Below are positions 52,603-63,089 of a stretch of DNA of 64,000 bases, one piece after another. The notes under the pieces were generated by a model. That model did not search any database. It was not told the DNA's origin and saw only the letters and a list, made by a program, of their open reading frames with translations. This DNA is from Aquimarina sp042434915 (lineage in GTDB: Bacteria; Bacteroidota; Bacteroidia; Flavobacteriales; Flavobacteriaceae). Position numbers and translations under genes: made by a program. The stretch spans positions 2,480,001 through 2,544,000 of the forward strand of contig NZ_CP170198.1 of the NCBI RefSeq assembly GCF_042434915.1, read 5' to 3'. How positions within the stretch are numbered: the stretch's first letter is position 1; every line of letters begins with the position of its first letter.

Positions 52603-52687
52603 TAGCAATTAAATGCTTAAAAAAATAAAGCAAACTAAAATAAGTAAAGCATACACTGAACACAGTACACTATATAAGCAACTCATT

Positions 52688-55600
52688 ATGAAAACCAACG
52701 TTCGAATCTCCACCGGCTATCACTATTTTCTTATAGGATTGGTCTGTATATTTTGTAATCTTCCTGACAGTATCTACGCCCAAGGCCCTAATGCCCCCGA
52801 AGCAGCCGCTTTTGAGCCAGTAGATGCTACCGATATGGTAAATTTATTAACCGGGGATTTTACTTATGTACTTCCTTTATTAAATGTACCAAGTCCGGAA
52901 GGGGGTTATCCAATAGCGCTGTCTTATCACGCTGGTATTGCCATGGATCAGGAAGCTTCCTGGGTTGGGTTGGGTTGGTCATTAAATCCAGGGGCAATTA
53001 ATAGAGCTATAAATAAAGTTCCTGATGACTGGAACCAAGTAAAAACATATGATATCGTATACGATCGTGGTGGTTTTTCACATAATTATAAAGGAAGTAT
53101 TGACATTGGAGTAAGTGATGCTCTTTCTATTGGAGCATACTATAGCTATTCTGCAAACCAATCATATAATGGGGAGACTGGTCTAAGTGTAAGAAATAAT
53201 TTCGGTGTTCAAGCTAAATCTGGACCAACAAGACTTAGTATTGGAAATGATGGCGCAAGTTTAGGTATTAATTTAGATTCCTACGGTCAATCTTCCATTG
53301 GCCTATCAGTAAATCAATCATCTACTAACAGCAAAACGAACGTATCCGTTGGAATTAGCGTATCAAGTCTAGGAGTGTCTATGACTTCGCAAAATGGTCT
53401 TAACGGCTCTATTAATGGCGCGAGCATTGGTTTAAACAACCAAAATAACGGTACTAATACGTTCAATATTAGTTCGTCTCAGTTTGCTATATCCATTCCC
53501 GTTTTTACCTTGATTAATATCGGATTTTCATACTCTCATTATAATTACTGGCTTTTTGAGAAGGACTTTACTATAAATCAAGGCTCCTTATATAGTGGTA
53601 ACATGAGACAGGCATTACATAATTCTTTATTCGAAGATAAAGTTGATCATGATTCCAGTGAATCATATAACAATCTAAATAGAAATTCTGAAATAGCTAG
53701 AGGTAATTTTTCTTCAATTAATTATGATAAATACTCCGTTTCAGGTCAAGGCATATCAGGTACTCTAACCCCCTATATTCTTGAGAATGGCTTTATTTAT
53801 AACAAGAGATCCCTTATTAGGGATCATAAAGGAAAACACTTTGCGATAAGTCAATATCCTGATAATACAGGAAGCTTTTCTAAAAATATTAACAACGCTT
53901 CATCCAAAGATATACACTTTTATTTTAATAACGAATTCACTTCATATTTAAACATAAGTTCAGGAAATTGGAATACCACTCCTAATAATCCTAGTAACAT
54001 TTTTAGCTACGGTACACATAACAATAATTTTGATCAATCAATCGCGGGACACGAAACCTACAATACAACCAACAATAGATTAAAGAGAGGTAATTATGTA
54101 GAAGTATTTACAAACCAACAATTATTAGATAATCCACATCTGATTATTGCACCTAAAGATTTTCGTAGAGATTCGCCTTTAGTTCCCAGAGATGGAATTG
54201 GAGCATATAAAATAACAACTACAGATGGTAAAGTTTATCATTACGCCATTCCGGTATACCAAAGAGAAAAAATCGATAGAATAACCAGTATCGATACTAA
54301 TATTAATTCTGGCTTTTCAGAACACCAACAACTAGAATCATATGCAACCCATTGGCTATTAACAGCAGTTACTGGTCCCGACTATATCGATTGGAATGAA
54401 GATCATAAATTATCTCAAGGTGATATAGGCTACTGGGTAGAATTTGAATATGGAAAATGGACTGATAGTTATCGCTGGCGAACTCCTAGAGAAGGTTTGA
54501 GAGAATTTGAAAATATTAAAAATTATTCATGGGGACTAAAAGATATCTATTATCTGGATAGAATAAAAACCAGAACGCACACAGCTTTGTTTGTTAAAAG
54601 TGATAGAATGGATAGCTATTCAACTCCAATTAAAATCCCTTCTTCTTCGAACGCTTATCAATGGTATGAAGATACCAATCGTACGCAGGTAAAAGGAAAT
54701 GATAATAAGTGGTATTTTACAGGCACATATAATAAGATTCCAGGGGCTAGCAATATCCAATACCACGCCATCATTTCTACTGATTACGGTAGAAGATTTC
54801 ATGTTGCAGAGCACAAGACATTAAAGCTTAGCAAAATTATAATTCTAAAAAATAGTAGTCAATATTGTAATATATCAAAAAGCAACAATAGTCAATTAGA
54901 AAGCAGAAACATTGGTTCTATGAATCTAATTGAGAATTATAAGGAAACATTTGTGACAGGTCAAGTGACACAACCAAGAGAAATATTTCGTTACAATAGA
55001 AATTTAACTGGAGAAAATTATAAGAATATTTTGGATGTAAATGATATTAAAGTATTGGCACCTAATATCTACGCATCTGCTCAGAAAATTATTGAGTTCC
55101 ATTATGATTATACTTTAGCTCAGAACACTCCTAATTCGTTAGCCTCAGAGAAAGGAAGACTCACTCTAAAATCTGTAAAAACACTAGGTAAAAAGGGTAT
55201 ATTAACAGTACCACCATTTGATTTTACATATAACAAAACTTATGTAGATTTTGATACAAATAAAGTTGATCCTTGGGGATTTCATAAAGATCACCCAGAT
55301 ACTTGGAGTTTGAAAACTGTAAAAACTCCAGTTGGAACAGTTATAAATATTGATTATGAATCTGATGTTTTTAATAAAGAGGTTGCAAAAACAGAAAGAG
55401 TCTTCAATAAGAATTTTTTATTCGGTTTTAGACAATTTACAGATGGAAAATACCTTCAGATCCAAAATAAAGAAAGTTCAAAAAATCCAATAGATTTTAC
55501 AAAATACTTCGAAGTCAACAAGTTAGCGTATTTGGACGCACTTTATTGGAGACATCCTCCCGGTGCCGGTACCTCCCATAGAATGGGTGATGTCTCTGGT

Positions 55601-58048
55601 AATTTTCTCATCACTTCTGTTTCATCAAATCTTTTGACATTCAAAATCCCAGAGAGCAATACTAGGTCAGATGTTAGACGAGGAGTTAACTGTAACAACA
55701 ATAATTGGGTTTATTATAATTTATATCATAAAATTGTCGGAGGATGGATGGATGACATTGATCCAAATAATTGTGAAGATCCTACTGATACCAGCAATGG
55801 GACTAGAGTTCGATTAAAATTTCATTCTAACAAATCCTTAATGCCAAGTAACAATATTGGTGGTGGAATAAGAGTTAAGGAACTTAATATAACTGATGGA
55901 TCAAATATTGAATATAGTTCCAAATACTTTTACGTAAAGCCAGGAACAAATCAATCTTCTGGGACAACGACTTATGCTCCCGCAAATTACACTAAAAATA
56001 TCGATTTTATTACAGAGCTGCCTCCACCATCTGTAATGTATGAGTACACTTCAATACGAAAACTAACTAACGGTGATAAACTTATCAAATCTATTGAATA
56101 CAGATTTAATACTATCAAAAATATTATCTATAATAATAGAGGATTTCAATTGGACAACTTCCTCTCCTTAACCTTACAGCAAAACAACGACACTAAAGGA
56201 GTTAATCTTAATTTGAATAATTCAATACAAGCGTTCGATATTAATTTCACAAAACATCAATTAATTGATCGAACATCGAACATCGGATTGTTATTACATA
56301 ACAAGCAATTCAACTCGAAAAACCAACTTGTTTCTTCATTAGAAAATAAATATCTAAATGACCCCCAACAAAAACAAGGTGTAATTCAAGAAACATTTAA
56401 ACATTCTAAACTACTTATAGAAAATGGTCAACGGAAAAAATATTTCTTGAATAGCTCAAGCAAACGCAGAGAACAATCAGTCCTAAAAACTACTAAGACA
56501 TTAGAAGCAGATTTCATTTCAACTATAAATTACAGTACATATGATATTTTATCTGGACAATCATTGGAAACCATAAAGGAACTGAATGAAACTAAAATTA
56601 AGTTTACAACAATCCCTGCTTACAAGTATTACTCAGCTATGGGCTCAAAAGTTGATAACCCAACCAATAAAAATATGCTTTCTCAAACTGCAGCTGCGCT
56701 TACACAAGTTAAAGATGCTATTGGAAACTGGAAGACGGTGAATGCTAATATTAATACCTGGTCTAATGACTGGAGGTATCACAAGTTCGATGGTTCTCTC
56801 GAACCTTCAGCAACAGGTAGCTCAAAAATATGGCGTAAACACAAAACATTTACTTGGAAAGGTGCTATTGATACTGACGGAGCCTATCTTGGGTATGTCG
56901 GAGAGTTTGATAATTTTCAATGGGGTGTGAATGCAACACAAACTAACCCTAAATGGATCAACACCTCTACTGTGGAAAAGTATGATCACTACTCCATGCC
57001 TTTAGAGGTTTCGGATATCAACGGTAATAAAATGGCTACAAAAATGGGAGACAAAGACTCCAAAGTATTTGCGGTGGCCAATACCGGTTATAATCAAATG
57101 TTTTATTCGGGTGCAGAAGATTTAGGCACTAACAACTATTTTAGTGGACAAGTATATAAGGGCAGTACGGCAACGATTAGCACCAGAGCCCATACGGGTA
57201 GAGCATCGCTTGCGGCAACAGCTAATGTGCATGCCTTTAAAGTAAAACCTGATGCTGGCTCCTATAGCGTCTCTGTTTGGGTCTATCGTTCAGGCGATAC
57301 AGATACTGGCTACAGAAACGTAAAAGTAAACGCCGGAGGTAATATTTTGTCTTTTAATGAACAGGAAGTGGTGCTTGCCGGGAATTGGGTACAACTCAAT
57401 TTCTATACTAAGCAAATTACCCAAGGGCAAGAAGTTTTTGTTTATAATACTGTAGGGACAACCTATTTTGACGATTTTAGAATGACACCCATAGGCACAT
57501 CCATGACCAGTTATGTCTATAACGAATGGGATGAATTAAGCTATGTATTAGGAGCTAATAACATGGCAACCCATTATGAGTATGACCTCGCTGGACGTTT
57601 ACAAAAAACCTCCATCGAAGTAGCCAATACGCCGGGGATTACAGGTGGCTTTAAACTCGCCAAAGAAATTAATTATAATTATAAAGCCATTGCACAGCGT
57701 GATACTGATGGGGATGGAGAACTAAGCCCGGTCGAAGCCTATGATCCTTTGTACTTGACAGTTTATACAGATGCCGCTGATCCAAATTATATAAAGGCTG
57801 TAGCTAGGATTATTGGAGGTAGTGGCAATTACCAACTACGTTGGGCAGTGTCTAATGACGCTAATACTTTAACTTATGGTTCTTGGGGTACAGAATACAC
57901 CAAATTATTACAAATATGGACATGCGGTATAACTAAATATTACAAATGCGAAATAAAAGATTTGGAACTTAATCTAATTCAAACCAGTGAAGTAAAATCA
58001 TATATCAAATGTGAGGGAGATACTGATATAATAATTGATCCACAATAA
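52688..58048 (+). CDS. Rhs/YD-repeat-associated secreted protein (first shell component)
   Basis: Encodes 1,786 residues from the ATG at 52688, chosen because the signal peptide (MKTNVRISTGYHYFLIGLVC ... SIYAQ) begins there; an ATG at 52613 would place 25 charged residues in front. The mature N-terminus has NLLTGDFTYVLPLLNVPSPE and LSYHAGIAMDQEASWVGLGW, typical of large Bacteroidota YD-repeat proteins. A long, more AT-rich middle (about residues 150-1400) is followed by a carbohydrate-binding-like beta domain (AGSYSVSVWVYRSGDTDTGY), a YD-type repeat (NNMATHYEYDLAGRLQKTSI) and a calcium-loop-like DTDGDGELSPVEA. The Rhs core is missing here; it is in the next gene, 82 bp downstream. Confidence 0.82.
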   Translation: MKTNVRISTGYHYFLIGLVCIFCNLPDSIYAQGPNAPEAAAFEPVDATDMVNLLTGDFTYVLPLLNVPSPEGGYPIALSYHAGIAMDQEASWVGLGWSLNPGAINRAINKVPDDWNQVKTYDIVYDRGGFSHNYKGSIDIGVSDALSIGAYYSYSANQSYNGETGLSVRNNFGVQAKSGPTRLSIGNDGASLGINLDSYGQSSIGLSVNQSSTNSKTNVSVGISVSSLGVSMTSQNGLNGSINGASIGLNNQNNGTNTFNISSSQFAISIPVFTLINIGFSYSHYNYWLFEKDFTINQGSLYSGNMRQALHNSLFEDKVDHDSSESYNNLNRNSEIARGNFSSINYDKYSVSGQGISGTLTPYILENGFIYNKRSLIRDHKGKHFAISQYPDNTGSFSKNINNASSKDIHFYFNNEFTSYLNISSGNWNTTPNNPSNIFSYGTHNNNFDQSIAGHETYNTTNNRLKRGNYVEVFTNQQLLDNPHLIIAPKDFRRDSPLVPRDGIGAYKITTTDGKVYHYAIPVYQREKIDRITSIDTNINSGFSEHQQLESYATHWLLTAVTGPDYIDWNEDHKLSQGDIGYWVEFEYGKWTDSYRWRTPREGLREFENIKNYSWGLKDIYYLDRIKTRTHTALFVKSDRMDSYSTPIKIPSSSNAYQWYEDTNRTQVKGNDNKWYFTGTYNKIPGASNIQYHAIISTDYGRRFHVAEHKTLKLSKIIILKNSSQYCNISKSNNSQLESRNIGSMNLIENYKETFVTGQVTQPREIFRYNRNLTGENYKNILDVNDIKVLAPNIYASAQKIIEFHYDYTLAQNTPNSLASEKGRLTLKSVKTLGKKGILTVPPFDFTYNKTYVDFDTNKVDPWGFHKDHPDTWSLKTVKTPVGTVINIDYESDVFNKEVAKTERVFNKNFLFGFRQFTDGKYLQIQNKESSKNPIDFTKYFEVNKLAYLDALYWRHPPGAGTSHRMGDVSGNFLITSVSSNLLTFKIPESNTRSDVRRGVNCNNNNWVYYNLYHKIVGGWMDDIDPNNCEDPTDTSNGTRVRLKFHSNKSLMPSNNIGGGIRVKELNITDGSNIEYSSKYFYVKPGTNQSSGTTTYAPANYTKNIDFITELPPPSVMYEYTSIRKLTNGDKLIKSIEYRFNTIKNIIYNNRGFQLDNFLSLTLQQNNDTKGVNLNLNNSIQAFDINFTKHQLIDRTSNIGLLLHNKQFNSKNQLVSSLENKYLNDPQQKQGVIQETFKHSKLLIENGQRKKYFLNSSSKRREQSVLKTTKTLEADFISTINYSTYDILSGQSLETIKELNETKIKFTTIPAYKYYSAMGSKVDNPTNKNMLSQTAAALTQVKDAIGNWKTVNANINTWSNDWRYHKFDGSLEPSATGSSKIWRKHKTFTWKGAIDTDGAYLGYVGEFDNFQWGVNATQTNPKWINTSTVEKYDHYSMPLEVSDINGNKMATKMGDKDSKVFAVANTGYNQMFYSGAEDLGTNNYFSGQVYKGSTATISTRAHTGRASLAATANVHAFKVKPDAGSYSVSVWVYRSGDTDTGYRNVKVNAGGNILSFNEQEVVLAGNWVQLNFYTKQITQGQEVFVYNTVGTTYFDDFRMTPIGTSMTSYVYNEWDELSYVLGANNMATHYEYDLAGRLQKTSIEVANTPGITGGFKLAKEINYNYKAIAQRDTDGDGELSPVEAYDPLYLTVYTDAADPNYIKAVARIIGGSGNYQLRWAVSNDANTLTYGSWGTEYTKLLQIWTCGITKYYKCEIKDLELNLIQTSEVKSYIKCEGDTDIIIDPQ

Positions 58049-58130
58049 AAAAGTACTGGAAAACTAAAACACAAATAAGAAGCATCAAGTTGATACAAGG
58101 AGACCACTCAACAACATTAAAGATAAACAG

Positions 58131-61100
58131 ATGAAAAAAAGTATACTGCTAATTTTTATTGGATTATGTAATATTATAAACGCACAAGATAATCCAATTT
58201 TACCCATTGGCGATGGGGATTGTGGAACTAATCAGCCAATTAGGTACTATTTTGATGGCGATGGTGATGGTATTGGAAGCTTACGATATACATATGCCTG
58301 CCAACCTAATTTAGATATGAAATATTCTGCTACTAAAAATGGTGATTGTGATGATTCTGACCCTGATGTCTTAGATATTCCTCGTTACTGGTACCTTGAT
58401 AGAGATCGAGATAAGGATGGAGATATCAATGATACCGCGCCTAAGTATCAATGCATACGCCCAATACATAGCAACTCAAATTATAGATACTCTCCAAACA
58501 ATAGAGATTGTGATGATGGCAATCGAAATATACAACAATATGCATGGTATATTGATAGAGATGGGGATGGGGAAGGAGATGTGAATGCATATCCAAAATA
58601 TAGCTGTGATCCCTATAAGGATCCTCAAAATCCTACTACTACATATGTGAGAACTAAATTAGATTGTAATGACACTGATGAATTGATAAAAATGAAAACA
58701 TGGTATTTAGATACCGACGGGGATGGTTTTGGAGAGGCTGATCACGTAAAACAACAATGTACTGATCCCGGAGCGAATTATTATCCAGAGGCCAAAGATA
58801 AATGTCCCGATATACAAGGTACTGCCAATGGTTGTCCCCCGGCAGGAACCAATGTTCAAGAACTTTGGAACACTATAAAAGTTACCTCCTATAACCCTAA
58901 AGGAGCTATAACCGGACAAAACAAAACCTATTTTGATGCTTTAGGTAAACCCGTACAACAACAAAGCATGGACATCAAAACAGGTAAAACATGGGGCTCA
59001 CAAATCCTTTATGATGCACAGGGAAGACCAGCGCTGCAAACCTTAAGCGCTCCTACCAATAACGATATTGCAACAGATTTCTTATATCGTGAAAATTTCT
59101 TTCAACGCTCTGACGGACAAACATTTTCTGCTCCGGATTTTGAAAACCTTCCGGAGAGTCCTGCCCTGGCAGGAACAGAAAGTAATAGTCTGGGATGGTA
59201 TTACAGTTCAGACAACACAACCGAACCCTATCAGGATGCCACTCAACGCCCCTACTCTCGTACGATTTACAGTGAGCTAAATCCCGGTACTGTCTTAAAA
59301 ACGATTGGCGGTAACAAAATCAACGGAGCATGGAAAAACGGCTATGTGTTTTCAATTCCGGCAGGTCAAGAGCTCGCTCAACCTGATGCCTTTAATGATC
59401 CTTTATACAACACCTATAAGGTCATCAAAACGGTATCTCGCAATGTGCATGGGGAAGAAAATGTAGTATTTACCGATACCGATGGCAATACCTTAGCTGC
59501 TGCGCGTAGTGGTGATAGCAATGCAGCTCCTCGATTTTCTACGCTTACCATCGGAGAACAGGGATATGTTGATATTCATATACCAAAAGGACGGGCTGGT
59601 ATTACTATTACCAATCCAGGTGGTTTTACAATATATATGTACAATCTTATTACTGAAAATCGTGCCTATACCTCTACAAGTTTACCCAACGGATTTTATA
59701 GAATTGCGGTGGCAAATCCTGATGCATACAATCCTGTGAGCGCATCGATACAAATCAGATATCCCGAAAATTATTATGACTATAGTCTCAACTATTATGA
59801 TAAGGCGGGGCGCTTAGTACGCAGTAAGCAACCGCTTAAAAAATTGGAAAGCACCTATACCTACAATTCCTTAGGGCAGTTAGAACAAACTACAAGTCAA
59901 GACGAAGGTACAGCACGGTTTTTATATCGCAAGGATGGGCAAATACGCTATTCGCAAAATAGCAAACAAGCGGCTGTAAACGAGGTATCCTTCACCTCCT
60001 ACGATCAGCTTACACGTCCTATACAAAGCGGGGTGCTAACCAATACGCTTTTTAGTAGTCTTGATCCGAATGCTGCCTTGCCAGTTACTCCACTTAAAGA
60101 AGTTCATACCACTCAGTATGACAGCATTTCTCAAGATGATAGTACGCTATTAGTTTCGTTAAATGTACAGTATCACGTTCCCTCCTTTTTAACGGGCAAT
60201 GTAGCTAAAACTTCGAACGAGCATACTACTACCTATTATAGTTATGATGTCTATGGACGCGTTAAGTGGATCGTACAAAACATCTCAGATATCGGATTAA
60301 AAACCATTGATTACATATACGATCCAGTGAGTAGTCAGGTAACACAGGTGATCTATCAAAAGGGGCACCCTACCGAACAGTTTATCCATAGATACACCTA
60401 TGATCCGGCTAATCATAGTTTGGTCAAAGTTGAGACATCTCCTGATAATAGCACGTTTACCGAACATGCAGCTTATACCTATTACGAGAACGGCGCCTTA
60501 AAACGTATCAATCTGGCAAACGGATTGCAAGGTATTGATTATGTATATTCCTTATCCGGTGCCCTTAAAAGTATCAATCATCCAAGTCTCGAACAAGCTA
60601 ACGATCCCGGGGGTGATGCCAATGATTTATTTGGAATGATCATCGATTATAATACGCACGATTTTAACCGTCCCCTACCCAATATCAAAAGTACAGACTA
60701 TGGTACAGATCAGTTTAATGGGAATATTAAAGGTATCCGATGGAATACAGAAAACCCTATTGCAGCAGGCAAAGAAAATGTTTACACCTACGAATATAAC
60801 CGTAACAATTGGTTAACACAGGCGGAATTTGGAGAATTCACCGGGGATTATAGCAGTGTGCCGACCATACAAGAAGATGAAACCGGTACAGCTGCACAAA
60901 ATACCATCACAACCACTCAAGTTTTTCACACTGGTTATACCTATACCTACACCGCTAATGTTTCTATTGTCATGAAACCCGGATTTCATGCTAAAAGAGG
61001 AAGTAATATTACTGCTAAGATATCTGGATCCAAAGGAATGCGAGAGGTCAATGCCGGATCTTACGAGAGCAATGCTACCGATGATTACAAGGTAGATCAA

Positions 61101-62582
61101 ATTACGTATGATGCTAATGGAAATATCCAATCCCTACACCGTAATAAGCATACCGAAGCAGGCAACAATAGTATGGATCAATTATCCTACACATATAAAA
61201 CGGACAAACCCAACCAACTCCTACGAGTAGATGATGCGATAACGGCCCCTACCAATGCCGATGATATCAAGGATCAAACGGGGGATGTTAATGGTGAAAA
61301 TTATAAATATAACACCATCGGACAGTTAGTAGAAAACATAGATGATAAAATTACGTATCTTTACAATGCCAGTGGATTGGTGACCGAGGTACAAAAAGAC
61401 AAACAACCTCTGGTGAAGTTCTTTTACAATGACAAAGGGCATCGTGTTGTCAAGGAGTCGTATAATCCTATCAACGGAACGTTAAGCTATACAGAGCATT
61501 ATGTACGTGATGCAGCTGGGACAGCGTTGGCTATTTATCGCGATGGACAAGTAGTTGAAAACACTATTTACGGAGCAGGGAGACTAGGGGTGCGTAAAGC
61601 TGATAATACACATCTTTACCAACTAACCGATCATCTCGGCAATGTACGTGCTGTTGTAGCAAGAGCAGCAGATGGTACACCCATAGCAAAAACAGCGACG
61701 GATTACTATCCTTTTGGAATGCCCATGCCAGGACGTAATGATGTAGGAGATTACCGTTATGCCTACCAGGGTCAAGAAAAAGACCCAGAAACTGGAAAGG
61801 AAGCTTTTCAGCTTAGATTATGGGATGCTAGGATTGGACGATGGTTGACTACAGATCCGTATGGGCAGTATAGTTCTCCGTATCTTGGGATGGGGAATAA
61901 TCCTATGAATGGAACTGATCCTGATGGAGGGTTTTGGCAAGAACTAGGGAACTGGCTTGGTGGTAACGGTTGGATCAGTAATGAAGGATTGGATTATTTA
62001 AAAAACAATGGGATTACTAATTACAAGAGTCATCTTTCAAAAGATGTATTTAACCCTAATGGTTACCACACGGTTAGCTATGATAATTCTGATGGAGAGT
62101 TAACCTTTCATAGTTTTAAAAATGTCAATGATCTAAGAGTACAAAATGTTCATGGTTTTAAGTTAACTGCTGGTGCTCAAGCTGGATTTGATTTCTTAAA
62201 ATCTTTTAGAATAGATGCTAATATTTTTGCTGTAGAATTATTATCTTACGATAGTAATAATGGTTGGTATAATACATTTGACTCTGAAACAAATGAATTT
62301 AAGATGGATTTTCTTAATTTTGGGATTGCTTACTCTGGATTAAATCTCCAAGGAGGCTTTAGCTTGACTAAAATTAAAAACAAAGGTCTTGGACATGCGG
62401 ATTTTTCTGGGAATATACAAGGAGGTTATAGCTCTTTTTTTCAGTTTGGATATGATTTCAATGATGATAAACCTTTGGAAAATGGATACTATAATCAAAA
62501 TGGCATGAGTTTAGAAGGAAAAGCAATAATTGGAATAGAATTATACAGTCATTCAAAAGTTCATCATGGTAAAAGAAACTAA
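58131..62582 (+). CDS. DUF6443 / Rhs core protein with variable C-terminal tip
   Basis: A 1,483-residue protein with a signal peptide (GLCNIINAQD). Residues about 28-235 hold four Asp-rich, Cys-containing MopE-like repeats (YWYLDRDRDKDGD, AWYIDRDGDGEGD, TWYLDTDGDGFGE, each with a DCDD-type segment). DUF6443 follows (SYNPKGAITGQNKTYFDALG), then YD repeats, an inserted beta segment (VMKPGFHAKRGSNITAKI), and the Rhs core, from YQLTDHLGNVRAVVARAADG to NPMNGTDPDGG (about 1160-1267). The last 216 residues are a tip not recognised as any toxin family. The tip and the next gene are AT-richer than the core, as expected of exchangeable tip cassettes. Confidence 0.88.
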   Translation: MKKSILLIFIGLCNIINAQDNPILPIGDGDCGTNQPIRYYFDGDGDGIGSLRYTYACQPNLDMKYSATKNGDCDDSDPDVLDIPRYWYLDRDRDKDGDINDTAPKYQCIRPIHSNSNYRYSPNNRDCDDGNRNIQQYAWYIDRDGDGEGDVNAYPKYSCDPYKDPQNPTTTYVRTKLDCNDTDELIKMKTWYLDTDGDGFGEADHVKQQCTDPGANYYPEAKDKCPDIQGTANGCPPAGTNVQELWNTIKVTSYNPKGAITGQNKTYFDALGKPVQQQSMDIKTGKTWGSQILYDAQGRPALQTLSAPTNNDIATDFLYRENFFQRSDGQTFSAPDFENLPESPALAGTESNSLGWYYSSDNTTEPYQDATQRPYSRTIYSELNPGTVLKTIGGNKINGAWKNGYVFSIPAGQELAQPDAFNDPLYNTYKVIKTVSRNVHGEENVVFTDTDGNTLAAARSGDSNAAPRFSTLTIGEQGYVDIHIPKGRAGITITNPGGFTIYMYNLITENRAYTSTSLPNGFYRIAVANPDAYNPVSASIQIRYPENYYDYSLNYYDKAGRLVRSKQPLKKLESTYTYNSLGQLEQTTSQDEGTARFLYRKDGQIRYSQNSKQAAVNEVSFTSYDQLTRPIQSGVLTNTLFSSLDPNAALPVTPLKEVHTTQYDSISQDDSTLLVSLNVQYHVPSFLTGNVAKTSNEHTTTYYSYDVYGRVKWIVQNISDIGLKTIDYIYDPVSSQVTQVIYQKGHPTEQFIHRYTYDPANHSLVKVETSPDNSTFTEHAAYTYYENGALKRINLANGLQGIDYVYSLSGALKSINHPSLEQANDPGGDANDLFGMIIDYNTHDFNRPLPNIKSTDYGTDQFNGNIKGIRWNTENPIAAGKENVYTYEYNRNNWLTQAEFGEFTGDYSSVPTIQEDETGTAAQNTITTTQVFHTGYTYTYTANVSIVMKPGFHAKRGSNITAKISGSKGMREVNAGSYESNATDDYKVDQITYDANGNIQSLHRNKHTEAGNNSMDQLSYTYKTDKPNQLLRVDDAITAPTNADDIKDQTGDVNGENYKYNTIGQLVENIDDKITYLYNASGLVTEVQKDKQPLVKFFYNDKGHRVVKESYNPINGTLSYTEHYVRDAAGTALAIYRDGQVVENTIYGAGRLGVRKADNTHLYQLTDHLGNVRAVVARAADGTPIAKTATDYYPFGMPMPGRNDVGDYRYAYQGQEKDPETGKEAFQLRLWDARIGRWLTTDPYGQYSSPYLGMGNNPMNGTDPDGGFWQELGNWLGGNGWISNEGLDYLKNNGITNYKSHLSKDVFNPNGYHTVSYDNSDGELTFHSFKNVNDLRVQNVHGFKLTAGAQAGFDFLKSFRIDANIFAVELLSYDSNNGWYNTFDSETNEFKMDFLNFGIAYSGLNLQGGFSLTKIKNKGLGHADFSGNIQGGYSSFFQFGYDFNDDKPLENGYYNQNGMSLEGKAIIGIELYSHSKVHHGKRN

Positions 62583-62976
62583 GAAAAAATACAATCTCTA
62601 TTCATCTTTAGGTATCATAATGAAATATATTAATCTGATTATGGTATTCGGGGTAACACTTATTATTTTGCTCAATATATTTCTCAAGTTGTCAATTGAT
62701 TCTATTCCTTTATTAATTTTTTTAGGTCTTTTATTACTCTTATATATAAGAGTAATTTCGAAATTTAGAAACATTAGCTTTGACAAAGAGAAAGTTTATA
62801 TTGAGAATAAAGAAGAAGTTTTATTTAAAGATATTAATAGTATTGAAAATGGAAAAATAAATTATCTTAATAGTAATGGTGATAATTTTAGGATAATTAT
62901 AGCATATCATTTTTTTAAAAAAGAATATCAAATTTTAAAAGAGTTTCATTTTAATACAATTAATAATACAAAATAA
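62566..62976 (+). CDS. Small membrane protein, candidate immunity partner of the Rhs tip
   Basis: A 136-residue protein overlapping the Rhs gene end by 17 bp in another frame. Two hydrophobic segments (about 18-40 and 47-63: YINLIMVFGVTLIILLNIFL, IPLLIFLGLLLLLYIRVI) are followed by a soluble C-terminal domain (FDKEKVYIENKEEVLFKDIN). No family was recognised. Position directly after an Rhs tip, small size and low GC are typical of immunity genes, but the tip has not been shown to be toxic, so the role is inference. Confidence 0.65.
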   Translation: MVKETKKKYNLYSSLGIIMKYINLIMVFGVTLIILLNIFLKLSIDSIPLLIFLGLLLLLYIRVISKFRNISFDKEKVYIENKEEVLFKDINSIENGKINYLNSNGDNFRIIIAYHFFKKEYQILKEFHFNTINNTK

Positions 62977-62977
62977 A

Positions 62978-63016
62978 GTCCCCCCCGCTAGCGCTCGTCT
63001 GTGACGGGTGCCGTCA
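62978..63016. repeat. GC-rich REP-like hairpin element
   Basis: A GC-rich island in an AT-rich region, with a C8 run, the palindromic GCTAGC core and the small hairpin GACGG-GTG-CCGTC (63003-63015). It lies 1 bp after the candidate immunity gene and about 75 bp before the transposase, as expected for a REP element. Confidence 0.65.
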
Positions 63017-63045
63017 AAGATTGGTAAAGCGTAATTAGATAAAAC

Positions 63046-63078
63046 AAAGGCTATAATGTAACTATTGTAGCTTTTTTT
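63046..63078 (+). terminator. Probable terminator before the transposase gene
   Basis: GCTATAAT and ATTGTAGC form an 8-bp stem with one G-U pair, followed by a T7 run. It may end transcription of the Rhs-immunity operon. Confidence 0.6.
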
Positions 63079-63089
63079 ATTTTGATTGT

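Noticed and set aside
52613..52687. Earlier ATG for the first Rhs-type protein
   Set aside because: It would put 25 charged residues before a clear signal peptide that starts at the ATG at 52688.
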